From NCBI RefSeq assembly GCF_040802235.1, contig NW_027332181.1:124001-188000 (forward strand): a DNA stretch of 64,000 nucleotides, given 5' to 3'. This document shows, piece by piece, positions 10,936 through 25,900 of the stretch (within the stretch, counting starts at the first letter, position 1; every line of letters starts with the position of its first letter). The notes below the pieces were generated by a model that ran no database searches, was not told the origin of the DNA, and saw only the letters and a list, made by a program, of their open reading frames with translations. Source of the DNA: Manis javanica (taxonomy: Eukaryota; Chordata; Mammalia; Pholidota; Manidae). The position numbers and the translations under genes are program-made.

Positions 10936-13900
10936 CTGGTAGGGGAAAAAAATTAATTTTCATAGGTTAGCAGTTTAAATTGATTTTCCTTGGATAGCTA
11001 CGTTGTCCTGTCCTTCAAATATGCAAAATGAATCAGCTTGAGGAAATTAAACGAAATTTCTATTGGATGCCTTCCTGAAATCTGCCTATACTTCCTTATT
11101 TCAATCCCTCCTCTTCATTGAGTATGCTCAGTAGCCTTTCGGAAACACTGCTCACTCCTAGTGTTTTCTCTGCTTTGCGCTATATATTGACACACTGAAA
11201 AACAAATCTGGAGGTTACTCTCTCCCTATGTTGGAGCTATGACAGTCACTATTCAATCACAGAGAAGCATTAAGCAGTGCTGTGGACCAGTGCTTGGTGC
11301 ACAATGCTGCATTTCCAGGAACCAAGAGGTTTTATGCATCAGTGGCTCACCCCGACTGTAATTCTTAAAACTAAATTCCATACAGGCATTGCCAATGTCA
11401 AGTCCACAAAAAAATTCAAAATATTTCTGTAGTATTAATGAATTTATATCTCAAAAATTATTTAATGAGAACAAGTATATAACATAGTATTTTAAAGGAC
11501 ATAATAATACTTAAAGAATATAATTTTTTTAAGTTCAATCCCTTAAAATAAGAATATTTAAAAATAAGATTATCAAAAAGGTCAGTCAGTGGAAAAATTC
11601 TAATACATCAGATAAAACACTATGATTTTTAAAAACTTTTCTATAGTCAACAAGTTAGTCCAAAATGTAAAATACAAAATAAAATTATATATATATATTT
11701 GCATTTAGTGTCTAAAAAACAGAAAGGTCTTACCAATAATAACTTCACAGGATTTACGTGCCTGAGAAACTTCATAAGCACAACGCATTTCAGAGTATGT
11801 AATTCCTCCAATTACAAAAACAATCAGCTTTGATCCATTTTTTCGGTCATCTAAATAATTAGCTCTGGGTTTCTGGCGAGCACTAACAGTAAAAAAACAC
11901 AAACCTGTTAAAAACATTTCCAAAGCCATACTGCTTGTAGACTTTTAAAAAAAGCAAGCAAACTCAAATTTTCCCCAATTACATTGATTTTAAGGAAAAT
12001 TATGGTATGACTGGAACACCAACAATTAGGCAGGCCAGCCCCACTTCAAGTTTAATTTTGATCTGATAGAGCATTTAGACAAAACACTTAGAATCTAGTT
12101 CAACATTTCTACCTATAAAGGAGCTAATACCCTCTCTTACTTATTTCATATGAAGAAATAATATACCTGAGAAGTCTATGACTTCTTGAAGTTAAAACAA
12201 TGAATGGGGGGAGAAACACTGCAACAGCAGGGTTTTAAAGACTGCAACAATGGGGGAGGGGAGCAGGTACTGATTTGGAATTGATGCAGTAGTGAAATGT
12301 CCTTTGCTGGAACTCAGTAAAATATGATGGTATGGTAGGAAATAGAGAAGACATACATGCATTTCCATGTTCACTTAAGTATTATTAACGATAGCCAAGA
12401 CATGGAAACATCTAAATGTCCATTGAAGGAAAAATGGATGAAGAAAATATGGTGCATATATGCAATGGAATGTTATGTAGCCTTCAAAAAGAAGGAAATT
12501 CTGCCAATTTCAACAACATGGATGAACCTGGAGGATATTATGCTAACTGAAATAAATTAGACTCAGAAAAATACTGCACAATCCCACTTATATGTTTAGA
12601 ATCTAAAACAGTCAAACTCATAGAAGCAGGGAATAGAATATTGTTTGCCAGGGTACAGGGATAGGAGGAAATGAGGTAATGTTGGTAAGAGGGCACAAAG
12701 TTTTGGTTATGCATGATGAATAAATTCTGGAGACCTCATGTACAGCATGATGACTACAGGCAACAAAACTGTATTGTGTAACTAAAATTTGCTGAAAGGG
12801 TAGATCTTAAATCTTTTCATCACACACACAAAAAGAAAGAAAATGGTAAGTACGTTCAGGTGATAGATATATTAATAGCTTGTGGTTATCACTTTACAAC
12901 GAATATGTATCAAAACATTAAGTTGTATATTTTAAACATAACAATGTTATTATTGTCAATTATACTTCAATAAAGCTGTTAAAAAAAAAGAGACCTGATT
13001 TCAACTCTGAATGTGCTTCTTTCTAATTCATTATGACTTTCAGCAAATTACTTAATCCCTCTCTCTAAACTTCAAGGGTTATTTTCAGGATTACATGAAA
13101 ACATGTATAGAATATACTAAGTATGGAAACTGGGACCAGGGAAGCACTCAACAAGTAGTCATTATTTCTACCATTGATCCTCCCCCAGGCTGCTCTACAT
13201 CTGCACTATCCAATATAGTAGCCACATGAGGCTATTTAAATTTAAATTAATGAAAATTAAATAAAGTTAAAAAGTCAGTTCCTCAGTCACCCTAGCTACA
13301 TATCAAGTGCTCACTAACTGCATGTGACTAGTGGCTATCATATTGGACAAGGCAGATACAGGACATTTCCATCACTGCAAAAAAGTTCTACTGGAGAGGT
13401 AGTGCTCTAGATCAAGAGAATCACTTTTCTGTTCCCATACTCCCCTGGTAAACATTTTGAGTTTTTATTTAGAAAGTAAATATTTCAAAATAAATATTTA
13501 GGCTTATCTATTTAAACAATTATTGGTTTATAAATTACGTATGTGTATTAGTGTATGTTAATAAAGCTTCGTTTCTTTCTTTTTTAGTACCCAATAAATC
13601 TTGTTACCCACTTTGGAAACCATGTTCTAGATGACCTCTATGACCCTGCAATGTAGGACCCCACAGTAAACTATAAATAACATGCTTAGTCTAGCCTTTG
13701 GGATGATAATTTGCCTCCATCTACCATCTTAAGGAATGATGGGGCAGTAAACAGGAAAATGTAAAGAGAACTAGTACCTGGCTTTGGAAGATGAAACAGG
13801 AACAAGGTACACTATTGGTTCCCGTACAAAATAAACTGAGAGCATACCGTAAGTGCAACTTTGGTTTAAAAACTTTTTCAAAAGAGAAATAGAGTAAGCA

Positions 13901-16900
13901 AGCAAAAGAAAAGGAGATTAATATTGTTCAAACAATTAGATGATTCTAACAATTTTTAAATTCCTGAGTAGCAATTTTAGGACAACAGGATTACATTTAA
14001 TTTGTTTCACATACATGTATAAGAAGACACTGTGGTAGAGTTTTACACTTTGATACAAAAATAATGATTAAATACCTAGATCCCAAAAATGCCATTCTAG
14101 AAAGCATCTAAACACATTGGTTAAATTAAGAGTAAACACCTTTTTAAAACACAGCTGAAAGTAAACAAGAGAAATCTCCATGGGCCAGGAGCCAAAAGGA
14201 AGTTAAGAACTAGAGTGACAAACTGAGTTCAGGCTTGGTCTGTCTTGTGGAGTGTAAATCTGATCCTAGCAAACAGTGGGCTTGGGTACTACCTGTTTAA
14301 GGAACAAAGGAGAGAAAGCCTTAGGTGCTGTGCAAGGTAACGGTTGGGAGTTGACAACCCTGCATAAGGTTAGGACACCCTCAAAAACAAGAAGAGATGA
14401 CAAAGCAACTTCTCTCCTGATAATGCCAACACAAGCCTTTCTCATAGGAGTCCTAATTTACACTACCTTCATGGTCTGGGGAATCCCAACTGAGAAATTA
14501 ACACATAAAAGAAAAAAGTCTCTAATCCTGGCAAGAGTAAAGGCCAAACCTCTCTGAAGGCTGGAACCCACTCTCAACTCTGGCCACTGAAATACACTCA
14601 GAATCCCAAACTGTGAAATATATGAGGAAATACGCAACCATGAATGTCTGCAGAAATAACAAGCAGCAAAATTAGACCCCAAAGAATATCAGATACTGAA
14701 ATTTAAAAAAACAGAAAATTAAGTGTGTTTAAAAATGATAATGATAAAAAAGGAGGACAGAAAGCATGACAAAATAAGAACAAAAAAGTCCAAGCATATT
14801 TGAAAAATAAACATTCAGGATTTCTACAATGGAAAGATAAAGCCAATGAAGATAAATTTCAAAAAATAGCTTACTCAGAAGATTAGACACAAATAGTGAA
14901 AGAAATGTTAAAACTTGAGAGACTATCATACATGAAGACAACAGAGTGAGATGTTTCAACAAAATCAGGCCTGTAAAAGTGGCAGTATTTAAAGAAGTAA
15001 TGAAAGAGAATGAAACTCAGATTCAGGAAACTCACCGAATCCCAAAGGAAAGAAAGAAAAATAATTCTTCAGGGAAACAGGGAATGTACAGAATACCAAA
15101 GACAAAGACCAATCAGCAAGAAAAAGCAAATTACCTACAAAGGAATGACAAAACTGACAGAAAACCTACCCCTCCAACCTGCCACATACACACCTTCCCA
15201 GGAACTAAAACAGAAACCAAGAAAGAGCATAATAACCACAAAGTGTTGAGTGAAAATTACTGTGAACCTAACAATTCATCACAGCTATCATGTAAGGAAC
15301 AAGGACAAAATGAAGGTATTTTCAGACAGACAAAAACCATAAAGGCTACCACCAACAGAGTCACACTGGAGGAACTTTTAAAGAATATGCCTCAGAAAGG
15401 TAGCTGAGCCCCAAAAAAGAGGATGCAAGGAGTGGTGAACAATATAATGGTTGTAAACATGCAACTACAACTTAAAAAAAAAAGATGATTATTAATTTGG
15501 GAAGTGAAAAAGATATATGATGAGCAAAAATAAAGTATTAAGATAGCATTTTAAGGGATGTATGGTTTGAATTAAGTTCTAAGGTTCCTGGGTGGTTCAA
15601 GAGGAAGTTAATGATACTAATATTCAGGCTTTGTTGAGTCAAAGAAGATACTAAAATTCTAAGTGTAACTGCTACCAAAAATACAAATAGGCAATATAAC
15701 TTCCAAACCATAAGGAAAAAATAAAACAAAATGAAGAAAAAGTCCTCCATCCAAGAGAAGTACCCTAGAGAAATACTCAAATACACATAGATGTATAAGA
15801 ATGCTCACTACATATTGTTTTTAATGGTGCCAGTTTTGACACAGCATAATGTGTGGAAAACAGATGAATAAACTGTTTAAGAATATACCAACCAGCAGTG
15901 AAAATTTATACATTTATCAATCTGAAATAAATTTTGCCAACACAGTATTGAGGGAAACAAAAGCAAGTTGCATATTGTATGTGGAGAACACATATGACAC
16001 CATTTATATTACATGTAAAAACACAACTATAGAGAGACCTAGGGGTTATGGTGAATGAAATATGATGGTCAGGAGATTACCCTCCCAGAAAACAAATATA
16101 AAACTGGACAGAACTGTTGGGGAAAAAGACCATTTCAGGTCAGCTGGAAATCAAGCACAGGAAGACAATAAAGTAAGAAGCATTTACTCTTGAATATATG
16201 CTAGCATATTGGGTAAGAATGGTGGCAGTGACTATATGACCATCTGGCCTGAGGCTGCACCCAATCCCCACTGTTCCCCCAACTCAGTTGGTAAAAACTG
16301 TAACTTTACTGACTTGAGGCTAGTTGTGAATTCACCAGCTTTACTGCCAAAGGTAGAGACAATTCAAGGTAGGGCAGCAGACGGAGTGCAAAATACTGCA
16401 GGCTTGCTGGTTAAAAATGGTGGACCTGGTTCAGAGCAGGAAGACAGCAGCTACGGTAGCCCAATGTTTTGGTCCCAGTTCAGGGTGAGTGGCAAGCCAG
16501 CCAGAAATTTAACAGGTAAATCTGGAAAGAAGAAAGCCAAAGAAGGCAAGGACAAGCTCTCCACACTTCCTTAAGCTAACTGCCCAACTGCATGTGCAGG
16601 AAAGCCTGAGAAATCCCAAAGGAAGAAATGGGGGTGGAAAAAAAGGTGGGGGGTGACTCAAGAACTGTGACTTGGAATGCATTTCTTCACCCTCACTCAG
16701 CTTGATCAACAGAGGATGGAAGCCTTATAGACTTGAGGTATCTAAACAACCTCTGCCCAGATAACTGCCCTCTGAACTACGCAGACATGGGGCAACCACT
16801 AGGAGCTAAGCTGAAAAATTAAAATTAAAAACTTCAACAATGATATCAATGACTACACACCACAGGGAAGAAAAATCATACAGTTTAAGTTCATACAAGT

Positions 16901-19900
16901 TACTAAAAAATACCAAACAAGCTGCTACAATACATTATCTTAAAGGCCCAGAGATTGGTACATATGTTAAGAAACAGTAAAGTGTGACCCACACTTTGGA
17001 GAAAAGTCAATAGAAATTGACCCTGAGTGGACCCAGATTTTGGATTTAGGAGACTTCAAAGCAGTTATTACAAATATGATCAAAAATTAAAGAAAACCAT
17101 GCTAACAATAAGTAAACAAATAGAGAATCTCAAAAGAGAAATGGAAACTACAGAAGAACCAAATGGTAATTCTAAATGTGAAATGTATGATAACTGAAAT
17201 GGAAAGTTTACTAGATGGGCTCAATAACAGATGTGAGATGCCAGAAGAAAGAACTGGAGAACTTAAAGATGGATGGATAGATATCACCACATCTGCTGAA
17301 GAGAAAGAAAGAAAAAGGAAAGAATAGTAAATGGAGCCTCAGTGACCCATGAATATCAAACCTTCCAACACATGTAACGCAGTTTCAAAAGGAGAGGAGG
17401 GAGAGAGAAATAGGCAGAAAAAATTTGAATAGGGCTGAAAACTTCCCAAATTTGATTATAATTAACTTGTAGATTAGGAAATTCAACCAATCCCAGAGAG
17501 CATAAACACAAAGAAAACAACCTAGACACATGCTAGTTAAACTACTAAAAGCCAAAGACTAAGAAAAATCCTGAAAAGCACAATCCGTACATGGTTTAGA
17601 ATATGAATATATGTAGAAAATGTATGAAGATACACAGGTGAATGAAAAACACCAAATTCAGGACAGGGAAGAAAAGGGGAATAATAAAATCAAGGAATGA
17701 TACACAGGAAGCTTGAGTTATACTTACACAATTTGTTAAAGCTGGGCACTGAGTTTAAGGGTATACACTATCATATTCTATACAGCTTTTTGAATATTTC
17801 AAATATTTTACCACAAAAAAATTCACAAAAAGGATTATGTCCTCTGCTATATGAAGAAAAAGTAATTAGGGAAGAAATTCTTTAGTTTCATGAAAATATT
17901 TTTTAAAATAAGGTACATTTTTATATTGCTTACTGGGTCCATTTAAAACAGGTTACAATGAAAGAAAAACTGCTTTTTAAGTGACTACATGCTTTAAGGA
18001 GAGTTGCTAATACAAGAGTACCTGTGTATCATTTCAATTATTAGTTTGGAACAACACACTGAAAATTTCAGTGACTTTCATTTATAGGTTTTACCTTACA
18101 GCTCCTGAGCCATTCCATACTGCTGGACACTGGGAACAATACGGCCATTCTTTTGAGTCTAATCTATTATCAATGGCATCCTAAGGAAGAAAACAGTTAA
18201 CACCATCAAGAAAATGTAAATTCCAGGAATTTTTTTGCTAGTTGTTTGTCTTGCATAAAACTCAAGCTTGTGTTTACAATTAAGAAACATAGGATATTTA
18301 ATAAAATAAGGTGAGGTCTCTCTTTAAAACTCACAAATCTTACTTGCTTCAAAAGTTAATACAACTGTTTACTTATTAAACCAATATTCACTGCATGACT
18401 ACATTTTTCTTCATTTGGAGGGTCCCCACATCAGTTTGAGGATTCCAGGCTACTTATCAGGACCTTTATCTGTAGAGTGCTAGCGGGCTCTAAATTCCAT
18501 CCTAGTCCTGGCTTACATCTTAGGCTATTGGACAGTCCAGGCAATGCCCTTCCATAGCAGTGGCTCCAAAACAGGATGTTCTCTCCTGGTCTAGGGGTAC
18601 TCAAGAAAATCTAATGGGATGAGGGAAGTTTTTCTTTTCATTTTTTAAATTTTCCTTTTGTTAAGGGTTATATTTTATGATATGTATATATCATATACAT
18701 TGTTACATTTATACAGTAATATATAGCTTATAAATAAATACTTATATATCATAGGCTTATTTTACACTTTTTATGGTTAAGTGTTCATGACCAAAATGTC
18801 TGGTGATCATTGCTCTATGGCAAAGAAATACCAAAGACATTATGAAGTGGGCACAAGGGATGGGCACAAGGCTCAGGAGTCCAAGAGTATTTCAAAAAGA
18901 ATGCAAAAAGTGAAAAAATCAAGTTATAGAAAAAATCCTAAAAGCCTTAAAATGCTACTAATCCAGAAGTGAATTTTCTGAATTTAACATGCAAATCCTA
19001 GATAAGGGATCAAGAAAATCAATTCTAATTTAAAAAATACTAGCCAAAAACCTACTTAATTCTACACACTTGTTACAGGTAAGGGAAAAAAATCCTATGT
19101 TGTAGGAAACAAAGTTTAAATTTTTAAAACTTTTCACATATGATTATGTGTAATGAAATAAAATTAGATGAGCAAAACAGAAAAACCCTAGTAATAAATT
19201 GTACACAGTTCCCAAAGGAAGTGGAAATTGGGGTTTAAGTAGAAGGAAAATTAGAATGAGTGGAACTTTATGATTATGACTGAAGAATCAATGTCATGAT
19301 TTTGTTGAGTTCATATGCAATTTTCATTAGTTCATTTTTAATTTTCTATAACTGAATATTACTTTCTAAAGAAACAGTACTAAAGGCATTGATCATCTGT
19401 TGGATAGAACAGCAAATTATTTTAAGGTTTACAACTTAATCACAAATCCATTTCCAAGTATATGGAAGTCTAACACTTTCTAAAAAGTCGTCATAGACAA
19501 ATAATATTCTGTTGAACTTTCATTCAAATAAATTATTCATATGTCTGATACAGACAGTTATTAAAAAAACAGCAGGTTTTTTTCATAAAAAAAATCTTTT
19601 TTGAGGTGAGTTTGTGTGAGGTCTTCAAGGAATGAATTTAGTAAGTTTACTCTCCTCCCCTGACCCCAGATTTAGCCTTCCTCTGTGAACCCTCTCGGTA
19701 CTACAGACTGACAGATAAACATACAAGAAGTAAAGAATACTCTGCAGGAGGGCACTTAGGCTATAAATACAATTTAATGAATTTTACCTCCAAAATATCT
19801 TTGATAAAAGGTGTCCACCGAGAGAGTTGAAAAGTTTCTTCTGCAGACCGATCCTTTCTTAATGGCTTACCTTGTTGAGACTAGTAAGAGGAAAAGATTA

Positions 19901-22900
19901 AAAAGCAGTAATTTTACTTAGTGATATACTCTTACTAAGTTTTCTAACAAAGACATTTAATTCACAGGAAATATTATGTTTTATTTGACTTAAAACTGAA
20001 GTGTAGAAATGCCTATTTAAAAAACCTGAGTGTCATTCGGAGCCAAGATGGCGGCGTGAGTAGAGCAGCAGAAATCTCCTCCCAAAACCACATATATTTA
20101 TGAAAATATAACAAGGACAACTCTTCCTAGAATAGAGACCAGAGGACACAGGACAACATTCAGACCACATCCACACCTGCGAGAACCCAGCGCCTCGCGA
20201 AGGGGGTAAGATACAAGCCCCAGCCTGGAGGGATCCGAGCGCCCCTCCCCCCAGCTCCCGGCGGGAGAAGAGAAGTCGGAGCTGGGAGGGAGAGGGACCC
20301 CAGGCCTGCTAAACACCTAGCCCCAGCCATCCGGACCAGAGCGCAGACACAGTGCATGCGTGGGGTCCTGGATACTAGGGAAACAGGGCGGCAAGACCTG
20401 TGAGTGGGTTCCTGAGGCTGGCACCTGGGGACAAAGAAAAGTGAGCGTTTTTTTTGTTTTTTTTTTGCAAGTGGAAGTCTTAAAGGGAAAGGAACCACAA
20501 AACCGGACGGAAGCGTCCCAGGACACTTAGTCTGGCAGCAGAGAATCTGCAGATCTCTGGGCATGCTAACCCCCTGGGCAGGAGGGACCATGGAGGCCCC
20601 TCACAGAGATAAATAGCCTCCTGGCTGCTCCACCTCCAACGCGGCTCCACCATATTGGAGCAGCAGCCCAAGGCAAGTCACGCTCTCAGCTACAGCGGAG
20701 ATAAACTACATAGCAGCCGGGCAGGAATCAGAAGCCTTGTCTACATGCAGCTGCCCAGCACAAGCCACTAGAGGTCACTGTTCCCCCAGGAGAGGAAGGC
20801 CACAAACCAACAAGAAGGAAAGATCTTCCAGCCGTCACTGGTGCCAGGTCTGCAAACTATCTCTATCAACATGAAAAGGCAAAATTACAGGCAAAGATCA
20901 CAGAGTCAACACATGAGAAGGAGACAAACCTAAACAGTGTTCCTGAAAAAGAATTCAAAATTAAAATCATAAACATGCTGACAGAGATGCAGAGAAATAT
21001 ACAAGAGCTAAGGGATGAAGTCCGGAGGGAGATTACAGATGCCCGGAAAGAGATTACAGAAGTGAAACAAACTCTGGAAGGATTTATGAGCAGAATGGAT
21101 AAGATTCAAGAGGCCATTGATGGAACAGAAACCAGAGAACAGGAACACATAGAAGCTGACATAGAGAGAGAAAAAAGGATCTCCAGGAATGAAACAATAT
21201 TAAGAGAACTGTGTGACCAATCCAAAAGGAACAATATCCCTATTAAAGGGGTACCAGAAGAAGGAGAGAAAAAGGGATAGAAAGTGTCTTTGAAGAAATA
21301 ATTGCTGAAAACTTCCCCAAACTGGGGGAGGAAATAATCAAACAGACCACGGAAATACACAGAACTCCCAACAGAAAGGACCCAAGGAGGACAACACCAA
21401 GACACATAATAATTAAAATGGCAAAGATCAAGGACAAGGAAAGAGTTTTAAAGGCAGCTGGAGAGAAAAAGGTAATCTATAAAGGAAAACCCATCAGGCT
21501 ATCATCAGACTTCTCGACAGAAACCTTACAGGCCAGAAGAGAATGGCATGATATATTTAATGCAATGAAACAGAAGGGCCTTGAACCAAGGATACTGTAT
21601 GCAGCATGATTATCACTTAAATATGATGGAGGGATTAAACAATTCCCAGACAAGCAAAAGTTGAGGGAATTTGCCTCCCACAAACCACCTCTACAGGGCA
21701 TCTTACAGGGACTGCTCTAGATGGGAGCACTCCTAAAAAGAGCACAGAACAAAACACCCAACATATGAAGAAGGGAGGAGGAGGAATAAGAAGGGAGAGA
21801 AGAAAAGAATCTCCAGACAGTGTATATAACAGCTCAATAAGCGAGCTAAGTTAGGCAGTAAGATACTAAAGAGGCTAATCTTGAACCTTTGGTGACCACG
21901 AATCTAAAGCCTGCAATGGCAATAAGTACATATCTTTCAATAGTCACCCTAAATGTAAATGGACTTAATGCACCAATCAAAAGACACAGAGTAACAGAAT
22001 GGATGAAAAACCAAGACCCATCTATATGCTGCTTACAAGAAACACACCTCAAACCTGAAGACATGCACACATGAAAAGTCAAGGGATGGAAAAACATATT
22101 TCAGGCAAACAACAGAGAGAAGAAAGCAGGGGTTGCAGTACTAGTATCAGACAAAATAGACTTCAAAACAAAGAAAGTAACAAGAGATAAAGAAGGACAC
22201 TACATAATGATAAAGGGCTCAGTCCAACAAGAGGATATAACCATTCTAAATATATATGCACCCAACACAGGAGCACCACCATATCTGAAACAAATACTAA
22301 CAGAACTAAAGGGGGAAATAGACTGCAATGCATTCATTTCAGGAGACTTCAACACGCCACTCACCCGAAAGGATAGATCCACCGTGCAGAAAATAAGTAA
22401 GGACACGGAGGCACTGAACAACACAGTAGAACAGATGGACCTAATAGACATCTATAGAACTCTACATCCAAAAGCAACAGGATATACATTCTTCTCAAGT
22501 GCACATGGAACATTCTCCAGAATAGACCACATACTGGCCCACAAAAACAGCCTCAGTAAATTCCAAAAGATTGAAATTCTACCAACCAACTTTTCAGACC
22601 ACAAAGGTATAAAACTAGAAATAAAATCTACAAAGAAAACTAACAGGCTCACAAACACATGGAGGCTTAACAACATGCTCCTAAATAACCAATAGATCAA
22701 CGAACAAATTGAAATAGAGATCAAGGAATACATGGAAACAAATTACAACAACAACACAAAGCCCCAACTTCTATGGGATGCAGCGAAAGCAGTCTTAAGA
22801 GGAAAGTATATAGCGATCCAGGCACACTTAAAGAAGGAAGAACAATCCCTAATGAATAGTCTAACATCACAATTATCGAAACAGGAAAAAGAAGAACAAA

Positions 22901-25900
22901 TGCGGCCTAAAATCAGCAGAAGGAGGGACATAATAAAGATCAGGGAAGAAATAAACAAAATTGAGAAGAATAAAACAATAGCAAAAATCAATGAAACCAA
23001 GAGCTGTTCTTTGAGAAAATAAACAAAATAGATAAGACTCTAGACAAACTTATTAAGAGAAAAAGAGAATCAACACAAACCAACAGAATCAGAAATGAGA
23101 ACGGAAAAATCATGACAGACTCCACAGAAATACAAAGAATTATTAAAGACTACCATGAAAACCTATATGCCAACAAGCTGGAAAACCTAGAAGAAATGGA
23201 CAACTTCCTAGAAAAATACAAACTTCCAAGACTGACCAAGGAAGAAACACAAAAGTTAAACAAACCAATTACGAGCAAAGAAATTGAAACGGTAATCAAA
23301 AAAATACCAAAGAACAAAACCCCTGGGCCAGATGGATTTACCTCAGAATTTTATCAGACATTCAGAGAAGACATAATACCCATTCTCCTTAAAGTTTTCC
23401 AAAAAATAGAAGAGGAGGGAATACTCCCAAACTCATTCTATGAAGCCAACATCACCCTAATACCAAAACCAGGCAAAGACCCCACCAAAAAAGAAAATTA
23501 CAGACCAATATCCCTGATGAACGTAGATGCAAAAATACTCAATAAAATATTAGCAAACCGAATTCAAAAATATATCAAAAGGATCATACACCATGACCAA
23601 GTGAGATTCATCCCAGGGATGCAAGGATGGTACAACATTCGAAAATCCATCAACATCATCCACCACATCAACAAAAAGAAAGACAAAAACCACATGATCA
23701 TCTCCATAGATGCTGAAAAAGCATTTGACAAAATTCAACATCCATTCATGATAAAAACTCTCAACAAAATGGGTATAGAGGGCAAGTACCTCAACATAAT
23801 AAAGGCCATATATGATAAACCCACAGACAACATTATACTGAACAGCAAGAAGCTGAAAGCTTTTCCTCTGAGATCGGGAACCAGACAGGGATGCCCACTC
23901 TCCCCACTGTTATTTAACATAGTATTAGAGGTCCTAGCCACGGCAATCAGACAAAACAAAGAAATACAAGGAATCCAGATTGGTAAAGAAGTTAAACTGT
24001 CACTATTTGCAGATGACATGACATTGTACATAAAAAACCCTAAAGACTCCACTCCAAAACTACTAGAAGTGATATCAGAATTCAGCAGAGTTGCAGCAAA
24101 GAAAATTAACACACAGAAATCTGTGGCTTTCCTATACACTAACAATGAACCAATAGAAAGAGAAATCAGGAAAACAACTCCATTCACAATTGCATCAAAA
24201 AGAATAAAATACCTAGGAATAAACCTAACCAAAGAAGTGAAAGACCTATACCCTGAAAACTACAAGTCACTCAAGAGAAATTAAAGGGGACACTAACAAA
24301 TGGAAACTCATCCAATGCTCTTGGCTAGGAAGAATTAATATAATCAAAATGACTATTCTGCCCAAAGCAATATACAGATTTGATGCAATCCCTATCAAGT
24401 TACCAGCAACATTCTTCAATGAACTAGAACAAATAGTTCAAAAATTCATATGGAAATACCGAAGACCCTGAATAGCCAAAGCAATCCTGAGAAAGAAGAA
24501 TAAAGTATGGGGGATCTCACTCCCCAACTTCAAGCTCTACTACAAAGCCATAGTAATCAAGACAATTTGGTACTGGCACAAGAACAGAGCCACAGACCAG
24601 TGGAACAGATTAGGAACTCCAGACATTAACCCAAACATATACGGTCAATTAATATTTGATAAAGGAGCCATGGACATTCAATGGTGAAATGACAGTCTCT
24701 TCAACAGATGGTGCTGGCAAAACTGGACAGCTACATGTAGGAGAATTAAACTGGACCATTGTCTAATCCCATACACAAAAGTAAATTCAAAATGGATCAA
24801 AGATCTGAATGTAAGTCATGAAACCATAAAACTCTTAGAAAAAAGCATAGGCAAAAACCTCTTAGACATAAACATGAGTGACCTCTTCTTGAACATATCT
24901 CCCCGGGCAAGGAAAACAAAAGCAAAAATGAACAAGTAGAACTATATTAAGCTGAAAAGCTTCTGTACAGCAAAAAACACCATCAATACAACAAAAAGAT
25001 ACCCTACTGGAAGGGAGGATATATTCATAAATTACAGATCCGATAAAGGCTTGACGTCCAAAATATATAAAGAGCTCACCCACCTCAACAAACAAAAAAC
25101 AAATAATCCAATTAAAAAATGGGCAGAGGAGCTGAATAGACAGTTCTCCAAAAAAGAAATACAGATGGCCAACAGACACATGAAAAGATGCTCCACATCG
25201 CTAATCATCAGAGAAATGCAAATTAAAACCACAATGAGGTATCACCTCACACCAGTAAGGATGGCTGCCATCCAAAAGACAAACAACAACAAATGTTGGC
25301 GATGTTGTGGAGAAAGGGGAACCCTCCTACACTGCTGGTGAGAATGTAAATTAGTTCAACCATTGTGGAAAGCAGTATGGAGGTTCCTCAAAACACTCAA
25401 AATAGACTTACCATTTGACCCAGGAATTCCACTCCTAGGAATTTACCCTAAGAATGCAGCACTCAAGTTTGAAAAAGACAGATGCACCCCTATGTTTATC
25501 GCAGCACTATTTACAATAGCCAAGAAGTGGAAGCAACCTAAGTGTCCATCAGTAGATGAATGGATAAAGAAGATGTGCTACATATACACAATGGAAAATT
25601 ATTCAGCCATAAGAAGAAAAGAAATCCTACCATTTGCAACAACATGGATGTAGCTTGAGGGTATTATGCTCAGTGAAATAAGCCAAGCGGAGAAAGAGAA
25701 ATACCAAATGATTTCACTCATCTGTAGAGTATAAGAACAAAGGAAAAACTGAAAGAACAAAACAGCAGCAGAATTACAGAACTCAATAATGAACTAACAG
25801 GTACCAAAGGGAAAGGAACTGGGAGGATGGATGGGTAGGGAGGGATAAGGGGGGGGAAGAAGAAAGGGGGTATTATGATTGGCATACATAATGGGGGGGG

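Larger units (their letters stand above)
11883..18094. other. STXBP3 intron M-L: old L1, MIR, hAT MITE
   Basis: A 6.2 kb intron holding an L1 3' end (12375-12991), a MIR (13000-13185), a hAT-type MITE (13195-13415) and a long run of very old L1/HAL1 sequence (14600-17330). The remaining parts (11883-12370, 13416-14599, 17331-18094) show nothing recognisable. Confidence 0.5.

Noticed and set aside
14946..15407. 153-codon frame as a gene
   Set aside because: It is low-complexity Lys/Gln-rich and lies in decayed L1/HAL1 ORF1-like sequence, with no splice context.
20281..20671. GC-rich block in the L1 5' region as a host CpG-island promoter
   Set aside because: It belongs to the L1 5' UTR and recurs at 49690-50050 in unit 2.
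23112..24284. 390-codon frame as a standalone protein gene
   Set aside because: It is the reverse-transcriptase part of a broken L1 ORF2, with the FADD box.
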